This document shows, piece after piece, positions 52,790 to 64,000 of a stretch of 64,000 nt of DNA (positions are counted from its first letter, which is position 1; the number at the start of each line of letters is the position of its first letter). The notes beneath the pieces are model-generated. The model ran no database searches. It saw only the letters and a program-made list of their open reading frames with translations, and had not been told where the DNA came from. The stretch is taken from positions 20,481,798 to 20,545,797 of the forward strand of contig CM055113.1 in NCBI GenBank assembly GCA_029204225.1. Direction: 5' to 3'. Source of the DNA: Diphasiastrum complanatum. Lineage: Eukaryota > Streptophyta > Lycopodiopsida > Lycopodiales > Lycopodiaceae. Both the position numbers and the translations under genes were made by a program.

Positions 52790-54031
52790 CAGGTATAAAA
52801 CCGATTGACTTTAACTGGATCTTCAAGCTAAAAGTTAAGCCAGATGGATCAATATCCAAATAGAAAGCTAGATTAGTGGTTAAAGGATTTGAGCAAGTTT
52901 ATGGAATAGATTACACTGACACCTTCAGTCCAGTGGTAAAGCATCAATCTATTCGCACCTTGCTGGTTATAACTGTTGCAGAAGACTTGGACATTTACCA
53001 AATGGACGTCCATACAGCGTTCCTTCACGAATATATACAAGAAGAAATATTCATTTATCAACGTCCCTCAAGGCCAAGAACATTTGGTATGTAAATTGCA
53101 TAAGACACTATATGACCTCAAGCAAGCTCCTAGGGCTTGGTATGATAGAACCAATCTACTAGGTATGGAGATCAACAGAGATCGCGCAAGCAGAAGGATT
53201 ACTCTAAGCCAAGAGTCCTATCTAAATAGTGTACTTCGCAAATATGACATGGAGGACAACATTTTAATAGACACACTCATGGATCCAGGATCCAAGTTGT
53301 CTATAGACATGTGCCTCAAAACTCAAGCAGATCAGCAAGAAATGTTCAAATATCCTTATCAGTCTATCATAGGATCTATAATGCATTTAATGATCTGCAC
53401 ACGACCCGATCTAGCTTATGTGGTACGCACATTGTCTCAATACATGTCCAATAGCATACAACATTGGAAGGCTCTACAAAGAGTACTGAAGTACATCCAA
53501 ACAACGAATCACTATGCTTTGAGCTATAACGATAATACATAAACTGCACTTTCGCTGGTCACATATTCAGATTCAGATTGGACAGGAGACGTGAATACCA
53601 GAGAATCCACATCAGGTTATATTTGTTTCCTTGTAGGAGGACCCATTTCATGCAACAACAGAAAGCAGAAATGCATTTCGTTGTCCTCTACAGAATTCGA
53701 ATACGTTGCAGCTACATCAGCAGTAAAGAAAATGATTTGGCTCAGAAGGTTGTTACAGGATTTGCAATTTCCAAAGATCGGTCCAACAATACTCCAGTGC
53801 GACAATCAGAGCTACATAGCTCTATGTCTGAACCCACGTACTCATACTAGAACTAAACACAGAGAAATTCAGTTCCATTTTTTTAGAGAAAAAATTCAAA
53901 ATAAAAATGTTTTACTAAGTTATTGTCATACAGACAATATGTTGGTTGATATTTTGACAAAATCATTGTCAAGAGATAAGCATTCTACTTTATTAGATAT
54001 GATAAATCTCAATTGTAATTCAAATTCGTAG
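52790..54031 (+). pseudogene. copia RT lacking the catalytic box, plus RNase H
   Basis: RT fingers (KARLVVKGF, then IYQMDVHTAF) are followed after a frameshift by LYDLKQAPRAWYDR and then directly LLGMEINRDRA. The stretch that should hold YVDD is deleted. RNase H follows in 53591-54031 with SGYICFLVGGPISC, SLSSTEFEYVA and KHREIQFHF. The stop codons and the missing active site rule out polymerase activity. Confidence 0.88.
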
Positions 54032-55079
54032 TGATAAGCTTAAGAGGGAATATTGGATTTTAATCTTTCTTCTACTCATCCTAACTGCCCTCTTCCTAAA
54101 TAAATCACTCTCAAAAAAGTCTGCATTTTTTAACTGTTTATCACAACAGTCTGCATTTTTACTCACAAACTTCAACAGCCGAAAAAGACAAAAAACTCGA
54201 CAAAGACTTCTACTTTACTTTCTAATCATTTTAAGAAGGATTTTGCGAAAAACACGACATAGCATTCACTCAAAATTTTGAGCCACTTCGGACACTTCCA
54301 AAAATGCAACATTTCTTTTATAAAATATGACACTCAGATGATTTACACTGGATTTCAAGTACAGACTGTTACGTCTTCACGCTCCAATAATACCTAATCT
54401 AGTTGACCAGTTAAATAGTTGTTAACGATCTTGTAATTATAAGGTTAGAATAGAACAAGATCATCCAGCTGCTATATAAAAAAATGAGCGTTGTAGATGA
54501 AACATATATATATATATGACTAGTAATTGATACAAGATTGATTCAAAGTCTAAACGACAAAGATCAAACGACCAACATTGGCCTTCATAGTATCTGACTC
54601 CACAAAGTTAGAAAATATAGAGAGAGAATAAATATTTAGAACTATAGCAACTGTTTCGATTCTGTAAGTAGGATCACGAGCTTATCAGTTCAATTGTATT
54701 GTGATCTGATCGTTGTTATTGCAACATTAATATACAGATTCGCTAATGTTCTATCTCATTGCATTCCGTTGAATGTTAATTGACCCACTCTTCTTCCGCA
54801 AGTAACATAAACGAAGAAATGTATGACTATCTTTGAAGCCTAATCATTCCTAAATTTTTTTATATCAGAATATCAATATCAGATAATTGCATGACTGTCT
54901 CACACGCCTGATTGTTTTTTGCAATCTCTCTTTATGGTAGTACACTGATACTCTTAATCAACACAATCAAAACAGCTCTATTCCAAGTAATCCAGATCCT
55001 TATCATCAATTTCATTGTTTCCTTGGTTGGGACGACGGCCTTCATTTCCGCTGAGGCCCAAACCTTGTTACTCCCAACA

Positions 55080-55506
55080 TATCCAACTAGTATAGCTAGG
55101 ATGTATTATCTCCCATTACCAAATAAATCACTACTCTGCATTTATCTATACAACGGGGAAAACAGCCGATCAAAAGATTACTTGGAACAACTACAAAAGG
55201 GAACTCTGTTTACGCATAAACTGAAGGTGTTAGGGGCTCGAAAAGCTAGAATGTATGCAAAGCTTACTATCCAAAATAGGTGTGATAGATGAAATTGGAG
55301 CCTCTTTTGTAACCTTGAGTGTGAATTTTTGTACAGGATGCACAAACGATGTTGTAAGCATTGGAGAAATCCTGCTTATTCTGAAGAAAAGTCCCTATCA
55401 ATGCTGGCTGGCCAAACCTGTTCGTCGAACACAAAAGAATCTGGAATTAACAGTAGATGATATTTCTGGTAGTACAGCAGTCGCCAGTAGCATTGATCAT
55501 TCCTGA
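55080..55506 (+). other. Possible truncated host exon next to the copia LTR
   Basis: Two open stretches not recognised as any family: a segment near 55130-55290 with SRSKDYLEQLQKGTLFTHKL, and one from about 55338 to TGA at 55504-55506 preceded by a TTTTTGTACAG acceptor-like site and containing SPYQCWLAKPVRRTQKNLEL. The composition is gene-like, and the copia LTR ends immediately before it, so it could be the 3' end of a gene broken by the insertion. No second line of support. Confidence 0.25.
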
Positions 55507-57164
55507 TTATAGAGTACTTAAATGCCTACATGCAGCACTTTAAGCTGTGAATTTGGACGATTGAATTTTTCAAAGCAAGCTTACAAGGAATAACATCCAT
55601 CATTTCTGCTCACTTTATTTTACAGATAAGTGCAAGTTTCCCACCTATTTGAAAACATCCAAAGAAACGGTCTATGTTCACAAAACATTCTACAGGAAAT
55701 GCAGATTGAAAATAACAACAAAATATATATATATAATGCAAACAATTTGAAAATTTTAACAGAGCTGAAAGCTTAAATAAAGGAGGAATGTTCAGCACAA
55801 AAGCAAAGACAAAACATCCTTAGCATCCAACGTAATAGATAAAGGGCCCATATAACATGCCCAAGTAGTAATAGCCTACAACACATTACACATTGATATA
55901 TACCTTGCATTCTGGCAGATCTTCCATGGTAGAAGGCATTTGAAGGCTAAGTGTTGTCACCAAAGTGTCCAATTGCCATCTCTGCCTGGCACCACTTGAG
56001 TGGTCTTATTCCACATTGAGGAGTGATAGCTCAAAAATGTTGGTGAGCATATCAGAAGCCTTCGGTATCATAACTTTTCTTTATAAACAGCACAAAAAGT
56101 CCCGCAAAATAATCAAGAGACTGACATCTCTCAACTCCGAAGAGCCACTCTGGCACATCTCAATAAGTGAAATGTAATAATATGAAACCCAAAATGAAGC
56201 AAGACTTTAAAGCAAAAATAATCAAAATCAAGTTCAACTCTGAAGTGCCATTCCAGAATTAAAGAGCAACAAGTGAACTTGCTCAAAGAGGAAATTTAAG
56301 CTTAATTGCAATATAGGAAAAAGTAACACAAAATCACCATAAACCAAAGCAATACAACTTGGAAAATGATCATGCTACACAATACAATGCACCCACAACA
56401 GGGGAGAAACAATTGAAGTCTCCTCGAGCATTGAAAAAGTCTGCAATCTTGAATTCTTATGGGATTCATTCATGCAGACTGGGCACTCTCTGCAATGTCA
56501 TCCCTACCAAAGCAATAAGCCATAGCAGGCAATAAAACTTTATTAAATGGCGACTATGTACTTGCAACTAGCCAGAACAATGAATATATTATTTTGTTAA
56601 TTAATGTGTATTTCTGTCCATGCAGAATTAACAGGACATACTTGTATGCCTCATGCTTTTGTTGGTGTGATCGTACATTGTTCAACTTTCCAACCAGCTA
56701 TATTTCCAATTTTTATGATGATCATTGTGTTATCTTACTTGTTTCCTGTCCCTTGAGTTGATTCATCATCTATCAAGAACACTTTTTCCACATCAAAACC
56801 CCCAGCATAGTTACTGCTTGACGGGCTCAACTACATATCCTGGTTATATAAAACAAAGGGGTGATCCCAAGTGCATTGGACAGTGTATTGTCGATAAGGA
56901 TGACCCCATACTGACAAACTGAGAAGAATCCTTGCACAACTGACGGATGAAAAGAAGTTCGACTCTTGATTAGGTCCTGATTCCATGACCATGATCTACT
57001 TAACCAAACCCATTTCCCCATGTGCACCTGTTTTCCAAAACAAAGGCCTGCATCGATACATCCCCGAAATTTTAAAACTGAAGACTTGCCATTAGTGATT
57101 TTGCGGCAGTTGATTGCACGGCGTAGCAGCTTAATAAAACATCTCCCAGTAGCTTCAGATCAGC
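55507..57164. other. Intergenic or 3' flank of the CCCH gene
   Basis: AT-rich, with no frame showing a domain on either strand. Part of it may be the 3' untranslated region of the minus-strand CCCH gene. Confidence 0.5.
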
Positions 57165-59602
57165 TCAATCTGTGCAGTGTAAGGCGTTTTGACAATATAC
57201 AAAGGCCGGCTTGATCAATCTCTCAATGTCTTCAAGGGAACCATTTGGGTGATTAAAGCATAGTTCTTCCCTTGTCATAGGTGCAATACTTTTATCACCA
57301 ATATGGATATTTTCTGCATCGTGTGAGATACCAGATAGGCTAATGAAATCAAGGCACTCACTATCTGGAGGAAGGTCACTATCTGCTAGCATACTGCCAT
57401 TCATAACAGAAGTTCCTTGAAGATGAGGCTCTTGCAAAGCCAACCCAGTATATGAAAAATATCTTCTTTTGGGCTTTGCACCAATCTTTTGCCCTTGTTG
57501 TAAGTCCGCTGCTTTTTCTTTTTTCTTGGGATGATGAAACTTGCATTTGGTTCTATCAGGGCAGTTTCCTGTCTCTGAATACACCAAGCACACATATGTG
57601 TGCTTTTTGTTGCACTGCAATATTCCGTATAAAATATGAAGGTGAGAAAGAACCTGAATAATCATCAATAGAAAGGACAAGAAGCACATAATACAAAGAT
57701 AAACATCAAATCGTTCAGGTTTTCTCCTTTACCGAATTGGAAACACCTAGAATCCCTTAGCATCTCATGATACTCATTGAAACGTTTTGAAAAGCTGTGC
57801 TCTTTCCTAGGTACCCAGTCCCAAAGTGCACCTCAAGTCAAAGAAATAGGACAGCCATATACAGCAGCCCTACAGCCATATGAATGTAAACAATACCTTG
57901 TCTCCATCAATGCAGTAGCCCTTGAGGAAGCCATCACATATGGGTGCCTTTGGATTCACATTGACATGTCTGTACGGACAGCACTCATTTGTGCAGAGAC
58001 CTGCAAAAGTCAAAATTTGAAAAAAAGAACCCTAAACATGTTAAGCAAAAAAAGAGCAAAACATCACTAGACAGCATCTCTATTACTTTGCCAGGCTTAA
58101 GTTTCAGACCTTGAAGGAAAAAGGAGCAGTCTGGCATTCGCTCAGGAATAACCTGCAAGATTACCATGAGAATACCTCTGAGTACAAGTTCCCTGAAAAA
58201 GGGTGCACCATTCTTCATAAGGTGACATGAGCACATACGTCTGGCAGAGTCATATAAATAATGAGTTGCTGTATAATAGAGATGCTTTGTCTCAACCGAC
58301 AACTAGTGAGGTTAGGGTATTCAAACTAAAAACGCACTTCAATTAGCTATAACCAACTCCTATCCTGTTGTAGCCAGAGGAGCCATTGTGGCAACCCCAG
58401 CATAGAAAGGTCAAAGGAGGTGCGGCAACACTACATGGTCATAGAAGAAACCCACATGATTTTACCATGTCGTGAAGTAAAAAAATGGGCTTATGTAAGA
58501 AATTTGCAACAGGAAGATACTCACCAGTAAAAAGCTTCAAACTGGCAATTTTTACCTCACAAATAAAAATGAACTTAACAGTAACATCCACGTGAGCTTA
58601 GCAGCAGATGAAGAAGATTTACCATATGAATCAAAGACATCACATTCAATAGATCACTGATGGACAGATGCATTCTCTAAAGAATCTACAATCAATTATG
58701 ACAGAAAACGTGTTCAATGGCAGATGACAGGCTGGCTCACAGTAGTGCATTCAAACTTCCAGCACTTGAGCAGAAACCCTCCTTCCAAATAGAAAATATT
58801 ATGAATTTGATTCGTGTACTTTGTCATACCTTGTGGGTCAAAAGACAACTTGTGTTCGTGCAGGTTCCATTCAAAAACTTTGTGCAAACAGCAACTTTCT
58901 CTGGATCATGAATGTAAGGGCATCTCCCGCCTCCCTTATTGCACTTCCCAAATCGTGTAAAGAATTGACAATACTGCTGCTTTTTTAATGCTCGAGATCT
59001 TACAATATGCAGACTCCATCTTACCTTTTCATTAGCCAGAGCACGAATTGATGTTTTTGGATCCCTGATAAGTTGGTTTCCATTTCCTACTCTCACATAA
59101 CTGACAAACAAAAGAAGATTAAACAAATCACCATTTGAATGTTTTCCTGCAAGAGCGATTAAGTACAATTGTCCAGACTCCACAAAAAGCAGCAATGGCT
59201 AGATAAAAAGTTGTGGCACAAACAGTCAAGTGAACAAATCTTGTATGCACATGACATTGAACATGAGCAGAATTGACAAAAGAAGACTGAATATACTCAC
59301 AGAGCTCCACCAATCGACGCCCTTCGTGGAGTGAGAAGCAGAGAAGTATCAACGCTTTCACAAGGGATTGCAGTGCTAGCATCACTTGACAGCTCTTGTG
59401 GTTCTACATTTATACAGCTTCAACGGCGTTACACTCCACAGGGGTATCAAACATAAATAGTCATATCAAAATCACACCAAAATTCAGTTAAACATTTAAT
59501 TAAAAATTAGTTGCAGTGCATTAGTACCAGGCAAACGTTGTAATGTCCTTTTTGTAGGATCCATACAGTAGCGAACCAAACCCACCAGCACAATCCGTTT
59601 TC
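57165..59602 (-). CDS. CCCH zinc-finger protein (ZC3H3/AtC3H7-like), 5' end not found
   Basis: A predicted RNA-binding nuclear protein; animal ZC3H3 acts in polyadenylation and mRNA export, while the plant role is poorly known. Exons in order of translation: 59602-59528, 59403-59301, 59100-58830, 58152-58110, 58000-57897, 57614-57165, all GT-AG with matching phases, about 348 codons. Five CCCH fingers: CQFFTRFGKCNKGGGRCPYIH, CTKFLNGTCTNTSCLLTH, CSFFLQGLCTNECCPYRH, CDGFLKGYCIDGDKCNKKH and CLVYSETGNCPDRTKCKFHH. The LANEKVRWSLH block before finger 1 and VIPERMPDC between fingers 2 and 3 match the plant family. The C-terminal 100 residues are acidic and Ser-rich. No start codon exon was identified beyond 59602, so the model is 5'-incomplete or the gene is truncated. 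Confidence 0.85.
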
Positions 59603-60980
59603 CTGCAATCAACCTTTTAGAACACAATCCCCTTGGAAGAAGAAAGCATGGTTAAACTTCAATATAGCAGATCTGTAAAGTACATTTATACATATTAAAC
59701 AGACCACAATGAGCACCCGAATAGCACCTACAGCAAATGTAACAAGAATAGCATTTGATTATGTGCAGAATCAAAGCTCTAAGTAGTCTTGGACTTGGAA
59801 TAGCAATGAGGATGTAGCAGCTATAGCTAGTAAGGTTGTGGGGGTGACAAACTTAAGAAATCGTTCAAGGACAAAAAGGGAACCTTCCAGCAAGATCAAG
59901 CAATCCCAACAATGCAGCAGATTTGACTAATCCAGCAGCAGTTCCAGCATTAGGTACATAAAAGGAGCAGTTGCAAAAAAAATCAAGCACTTATATGGAG
60001 CATCCAATGAATTAGTATTAATATGGAGCTTCTTCCTCACTGTCATCATTAGTTTTGCTGTCACTCATGACGGAAATTCATTGATGAACTGCCTAAATAA
60101 AATGATTGCACTGGATTCATATCAATGCAATCACAACACTTAATTGACCCTCTTCAAACTTTTTTGCTGAATATTTTCCATTCATCTTCTTCAACAGCTT
60201 TTACAAAGTTTTAATCTTTGAATCTTCTTGACAGGTGGAAGAAAATATATAAAAAAAAATGCTAAAATTCATTATGAGGCATCGTATCTGTGTTTGTACA
60301 TCATTTTACTATCCCAAGGTTCTCTCATCACTTACTGAGGATGATTAAGTGCAACTTATCCATGTATAATTTAGGTGTTCATATATGATTGAGCTTCTGG
60401 AATCTTCAGTGGAAGGACCAAATCGGTCAGCTTTTGATTGGTGCTAGTGTGAATGGTAGTCACAAGCACTCCTGCTAGCCTGCCACACATCTATTGGGAA
60501 ATATAGTAGTTCACCTATTCCACTTGAATGTTCCTATCCTTTCCTTATTAGTGCCTTTTAATATAGTCAAGACTTTATGATACAAATCATCCTGACAAAT
60601 ATAATATTTTCTAACCTGCAAAAAAGAAACCTTGCAAAGAGCTGGACCAAATGCCCATTGGGTCCTTCAATTGGTGGCTCAATGGCTCATCTTACAACCT
60701 CTTATCCTAACACCAAACTGTCAACACCAATTTCAAGTCATGAAATCATATTTTCTTACAGCATATCACCCCTTTATTAGGTACCAGAAGGATTTATCAG
60801 TAGACCATGCAGCCTCCTGTCTTATCCTACACGAGGAAAGTAGCAAAATTAACCACCAAGGAGTGTCCCATCTTCTTTCAAGGCAGCATCTTACCCTTAA
60901 TCCTAAAGCCAAAGGCAACTTGTCGAAGAAATAAGGAAATCTCCAAGTCGTTTTCTAGCAGTTTAACAAAATATTAACTA
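59603..60980. other. No gene assigned; may hold missing 5' exons of the CCCH gene
   Basis: Scanned on the minus strand for further exons of the CCCH gene and on the plus strand for genes. Only short frames without domains were found (for example 60632-60934). It may contain a long first intron. Confidence 0.4.
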
Positions 60981-61302
60981 AATGATGTCATTTACTCATA
61001 TAAGAAAAATGCTTCTAACAATTGACATACATTGGGCACTGTGGGGGAGCAGACCATGGGGTCAATGGGAGTGCAGCACGTGGGGGAGAACCACATGGGG
61101 GCAGGTACAGCGGCACATGGAGGGATCATCAACAACTGCACATGGGCGAACAGGCTGTGGTGTTAAATAGGCACTCACAATGCCATTGTGAGAGGCATTG
61201 TGAGATGCATTTTCAGAGGCTGTGAGAGAGCTAGTGAGAGCCAGTGACAAGTTGTGAGGCCCAGTTTGAGAACCAGGGTGCCGTGAGAGAAAGTCGATCG
61301 AG

Positions 61303-61621
61303 ATGGCGGAGCGCATACCACCAAAGCCTGAGGGCGAAGCGAGGAGGAAGCTCAAAGAAGATGTCCGAAGGCACAATGAAAGGCATCGGAAGCAAGAGGC
61401 AGACATTGCAGAGATGCTGCGACAAGCTAGGCAGAGAAATCCGGAGCTGGAGCCCCCTGCCCCCGCTGTCGAGGTGGATTTGGATGAGCAAATTGGAATG
61501 AACTACACGACGACAGCTCATCATGGTCAGGGAAAGGGCAGCCATCCGTCGGGCTAACTAGGAGGCAGAGCGAGAGCAACAGAACAATGCACTTGACCAG
61601 GGTGAGGAGTCAGTGGAGGAT
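61303..61621 (+). pseudogene. Charged coiled-coil ORF, frameshifted
   Basis: ATG at 61303 lies in a good plant context (G at -3, G at +4) and opens an 84-codon frame rich in Arg, Lys and Glu (RRKLKEDVRRHNERHRKQE), predicted helical. It changes frame near 61500, where a second charged segment (MVRERAAIRRAN, then EAEREQQNNALDQ) continues with one TAG to a stop at about 61621. Not recognised. Its composition resembles accessory proteins of plant DNA transposons, and it faces the hAT gene 0.6 kb away, but a link is only inferred. Confidence 0.35.
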
Positions 61622-62189
61622 TCGTAGGAATAGATAAGGTCCAACCATATGTGGCGGACTATTGGCCGTATGTGATTTTCGGTAGTAAATGAGGCGGCAT
61701 TTAGTGGCGAGATACGTAATGTTATTTTGATACATCTCTTGAATTAATATACAGTGTGCTTTTTGTGCAACGCGTGCTTGGTGTAATGCAATGTAATGTA
61801 TGTGTTTATGAAATGCTATCAAGGGGGGTCAAAAGTAGTGATTGCTCTTTTGATAATGGCTTGGAGTGCATGTGCTACCAGTTTGTTGTGACATCAATGA
61901 TCAACTTGTAGGTGCATTTCTGTGAAGTGCATCTGCTATCAATCTTTGCAGTTGAAATTAATTGAAAATACGATTCACGCACGCCCATACAATCTGAGAT
62001 AAAATTGAAAACAAAGCATCACATTTACAAATCGACGCATACACAATGTGCATCAAATAAAGTACGTCCAACATTGGATATAATGTATAAAATGGTCTGA
62101 ATATAATGTTCGACCATGTGGCCGCCAAACATGGAACATGATATCAAACTGCTAAAAATAAGATAACAGAGTCACAATCAATGCTCTGG
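61622..62189. other. Spacer between the charged ORF and the hAT gene
   Basis: No frame with a domain. It could hold the 3' untranslated ends of the two converging transcription units. Confidence 0.4.
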
Positions 62190-62207
62190 CTCTGACTCAG
62201 ATGAATG

Positions 62208-62480
62208 CTACGGAGACAACTCAGGGCCCCGAGCTGACTCTCGCAGCCGATATCTATGCCTGTCTGAAACTGGCATGGGCTGTGTATCCGAGGAGGACTC
62301 GTCATCCACATCCTCCCAATCTGCCTCCGCATCAGCCCCCAAGCAAGCCAAACCAACTAGACCTACTCCAGCTAAATGTGATAGTGCACCTCTAGCTGCA
62401 CCCGAAGCCCTGCCAGGTCGTCCTCTCTTCCCTGGCTGTTTTCGAGCTCTGCCTTTCTTGTTCGGTGCACCCTTGGGCAT
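62208..62480 (-). pseudogene. Basic and acidic C-terminal tail of the hAT protein
   Basis: A 90-codon frame starting with a basic cluster including KQPGKRGRPGR, an AT-hook-like core (RGRP), followed by hydrophobic and then acidic residues (ADWEDVDDE). Upstream on the same strand (62714-62956) is a frame dominated by Pro-Ala-Thr. Stops between them suggest a decayed tail or introns. Confidence 0.45.
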
Positions 62481-63310
62481 TCCTGGTCTCTTGCGGATAG
62501 GGGAGCTGTCAATGCCTCATCAACCCCATGCAAATCACCTGGCTGGCTAGGCTAGGCCCAGGCTGAGGCCGGCTGGGAAGCCAAAGAGGGGTATCCCTGT
62601 GCAGCTGAGAGAGGAGGATGAGCCCGTAGAGTGTGTGCCCATGGGGCTGCTGCAGGTGGAGGAACTGGCTGTGGAGGGGCCGTCCCTGCAGGAGGCAAGT
62701 ACAGCAGCGATATCTATTGAAAGGGGCGTTGTGGTGGCCGATACTGGTACATCCTGGGTGCTGCCAAAGGAGGAGCCAATGGAGTGGGTGCTGCCAAAGG
62801 AGGAGGATGTGAAGTGGGTGCCACTGTGGATGTGGAACCTGGTGTTGCAGAAGTGTACGACAATGGAGGGGCTGCAGGCCTCAATGGCATCGGTGGCACT
62901 GGAGGTGTTGTGCGGCGCATATAAACCCTCTGAGGAACCGGAGGAGCTGCAGGCACCTCATGTAGCTACTCTGGCTGAGACTCTATGTAGGGCATGCTAG
63001 CTCCTCCATGAGTCTGATAGGATCCAAAACCAATCGAGGGGTCCACACTTGGACTGGTGTATGAGCTCATGGACCGGATTGGACAGTTTCTGCAGTTGCC
63101 CATCTTGCTGCCAGAGTAGTAAGCAATATATTAATGTAATTGGTCTTTATCTTTTCAATGATTGCTAGTTTGTTTTTCTATTGATGTTACATTTTTCCGT
63201 AATTTGCTTCGATCAAGTGCCTGAACCCTAAACCACATGCCTCTCACATGCAGGATGACCGAGCTGAAGTTCATCTGGGAGACGCGGTGGAACTACTTCC
63301 ACAGGAGTAT

Positions 63311-64000
63311 TCACAGCGTTGCGCACATATTGCATCCCCTCTTCCTCTCTCCGACACAGATCGCAGACAGGGAGCTCGAGGCGAATTGGCTTGAGTACAT
63401 CCACAGAGTAGGCCCAGCTGTCACAATGTAGAGTGGTCGAAGGAGTCCTGACAATGTCTGCGCATCCCTCCAGAACTGGTCTCCCCTCACCATGGAAGAA
63501 AAGTGCTCCCCATCCTCTGTGCACTGAAACGTACTGGCACGCCAAAGATCACTAGCAACCATCTGGAGAAGCTGTGCCCTGCACCTGATCAGACGGTCGA
63601 TGACCACCAAGTTGAAAGCAAAGCGTGTGCGGGCTGGCTTATGGAGGTCCAAATGGCTGAACACCCGCAACATGGCAAGAACACGCCTCTTCCTGGTGAC
63701 AAAAGTCACCAGGAAGAGGGCCTCCCAAACGATGGCTCTAACCCAGGGAAGTGCACCTATGTCCCCCATCAAAAGGTCTATGTCGTGCGCTGCACAGGGG
63801 GTATGAACGATGTGAGGGAACTCGGCCTCTAGCAGGACACCCATCTGAACGCAGTTGGTGGCATTGTCCGTCACCATCGTAACGACATGTTGGGGGCCTA
63901 TGGACAGGATGGAAGACCTAATGACATCAAACATGAACTCTGCAGATATGACTCTCCCCCCCCTGCTGCAATCCACAGCCCTCAAAAATTGTGTGCCCAT
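63311..64000 (-). pseudogene. hAT transposase, DUF659 region (partial)
   Basis: 229 codons open from the window edge. It matches the DUF659/hAT core in order: LRAVDCS, VVTMVTDNATNCVQMG (with the catalytic-type Asp), LLEAEFPHIVHTPCAAHDIDLLMGD with the conserved CAAH, DIGALPWV, then TRFAFN and ASDLWRAS. The C-terminal hAT dimerisation domain was not found in frame before the stop at 63311, so the copy is probably broken or spliced. Cut-and-paste transposase. Confidence 0.8.

Larger units (their letters stand above)
50749..55079 (+). mobile_element. Ty1/copia element with internal deletions
   Basis: The 5' LTR is reduced to its last 252 bases (50749-51000, ending CCCAACA), followed by a TGGTATCAGA primer-binding site at 51004, gag, protease, RT, RNase H, a purine tract (about 54038-54050) and a full 3' LTR 54051-55079 (1029 bp) with a TATATAAA promoter box at 54473-54480. 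The integrase core and the RT active-site segment are deleted, and several stops are present. Non-autonomous and dead. Confidence 0.9.
62190..64000 (-). mobile_element. hAT-type DNA transposon, cut by window edge
   Basis: A minus-strand coding region enters at the right edge and runs to about 62208. The DUF659 part of hAT transposases lies at 63311-64000; a proline-rich and basic tail follows at 62208-63000. Terminal inverted repeats and 8 bp target duplications were not found, the right part being outside the window. Confidence 0.7.

Noticed and set aside
54912..55292. 126-codon frame across the copia LTR end as one protein
   Set aside because: Its first half is LTR sequence; only the part after 55079 could be host coding.
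62599..63000. 133-codon + frame rich in Glu and Val
   Set aside because: Antisense shadow of the proline-rich tail of the hAT protein, which is GC-rich and lacks stops on both strands.

Overview
The window is nuclear DNA of a land plant. The evidence is split genes with canonical GT-AG introns, plant-type aldehyde dehydrogenase family 3 (ALDH3) genes, a plant-type five-finger CCCH protein, Ty1/copia and chromodomain Ty3/gypsy retrotransposons primed by initiator-tRNA-Met-type sites, a DUF659 hAT transposase, tRNA-derived short repeats and long CT/AC microsatellites. Long introns and dense, decayed retroelements suggest a large repeat-rich genome. The species cannot be named from the sequence.

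The main feature is a tail-to-tail inverted duplication about 34 kb across. Arm 1 (about 1690-12130) carries an ALDH3 gene on the + strand (2048-10722, 10 exons, 483 aa). Arm 2 (about 20240-20992 continuing at 27504-35735) carries its paralogue on the - strand (35397-27925, 10 exons, up to 563 aa). The same repeats follow both genes and all intron positions and phases agree. A 6.5 kb chromovirus (20993-27503) splits arm 2, so it landed after the duplication. Both genes look intact, but their 5' ends differ. Copy 2 reads through an 80-residue transit-peptide-like leader. Copy 1 carries the cognate sequence in its 5' leader, cut off by tandem TGA-TAG stops, so it should make a cytosolic-type enzyme. 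Copy 1 has two G-boxes and a TGACGTCA site upstream; copy 2 has an array of 64 bp repeats instead. This suggests paralogues diverging in location and regulation.

The spacer (12-20 kb) holds a truncated copia 5' end, a gypsy 3' end and a large compound microsatellite. From 36 to 55 kb the DNA is a graveyard of copia and LTR elements: two minus-strand elements that appear to share one LTR (40563-41355), an element with a 148 bp tandem duplication in RNase H and an LTR-like insert in pol, an element whose 5' LTR fuses directly to integrase, a chromodomain-bearing deletion derivative, and a plus-strand copia lacking its integrase core and the RT catalytic box.

From 55 to 60 kb lie a possible truncated host exon and the 3' part of a CCCH zinc-finger gene (- strand, 57165-59602). 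The right end carries a charged coiled-coil ORF relic (61303-61621) facing a hAT/DUF659 transposase (- strand, 62190 to beyond the window edge) with a proline-rich, AT-hook-like tail.
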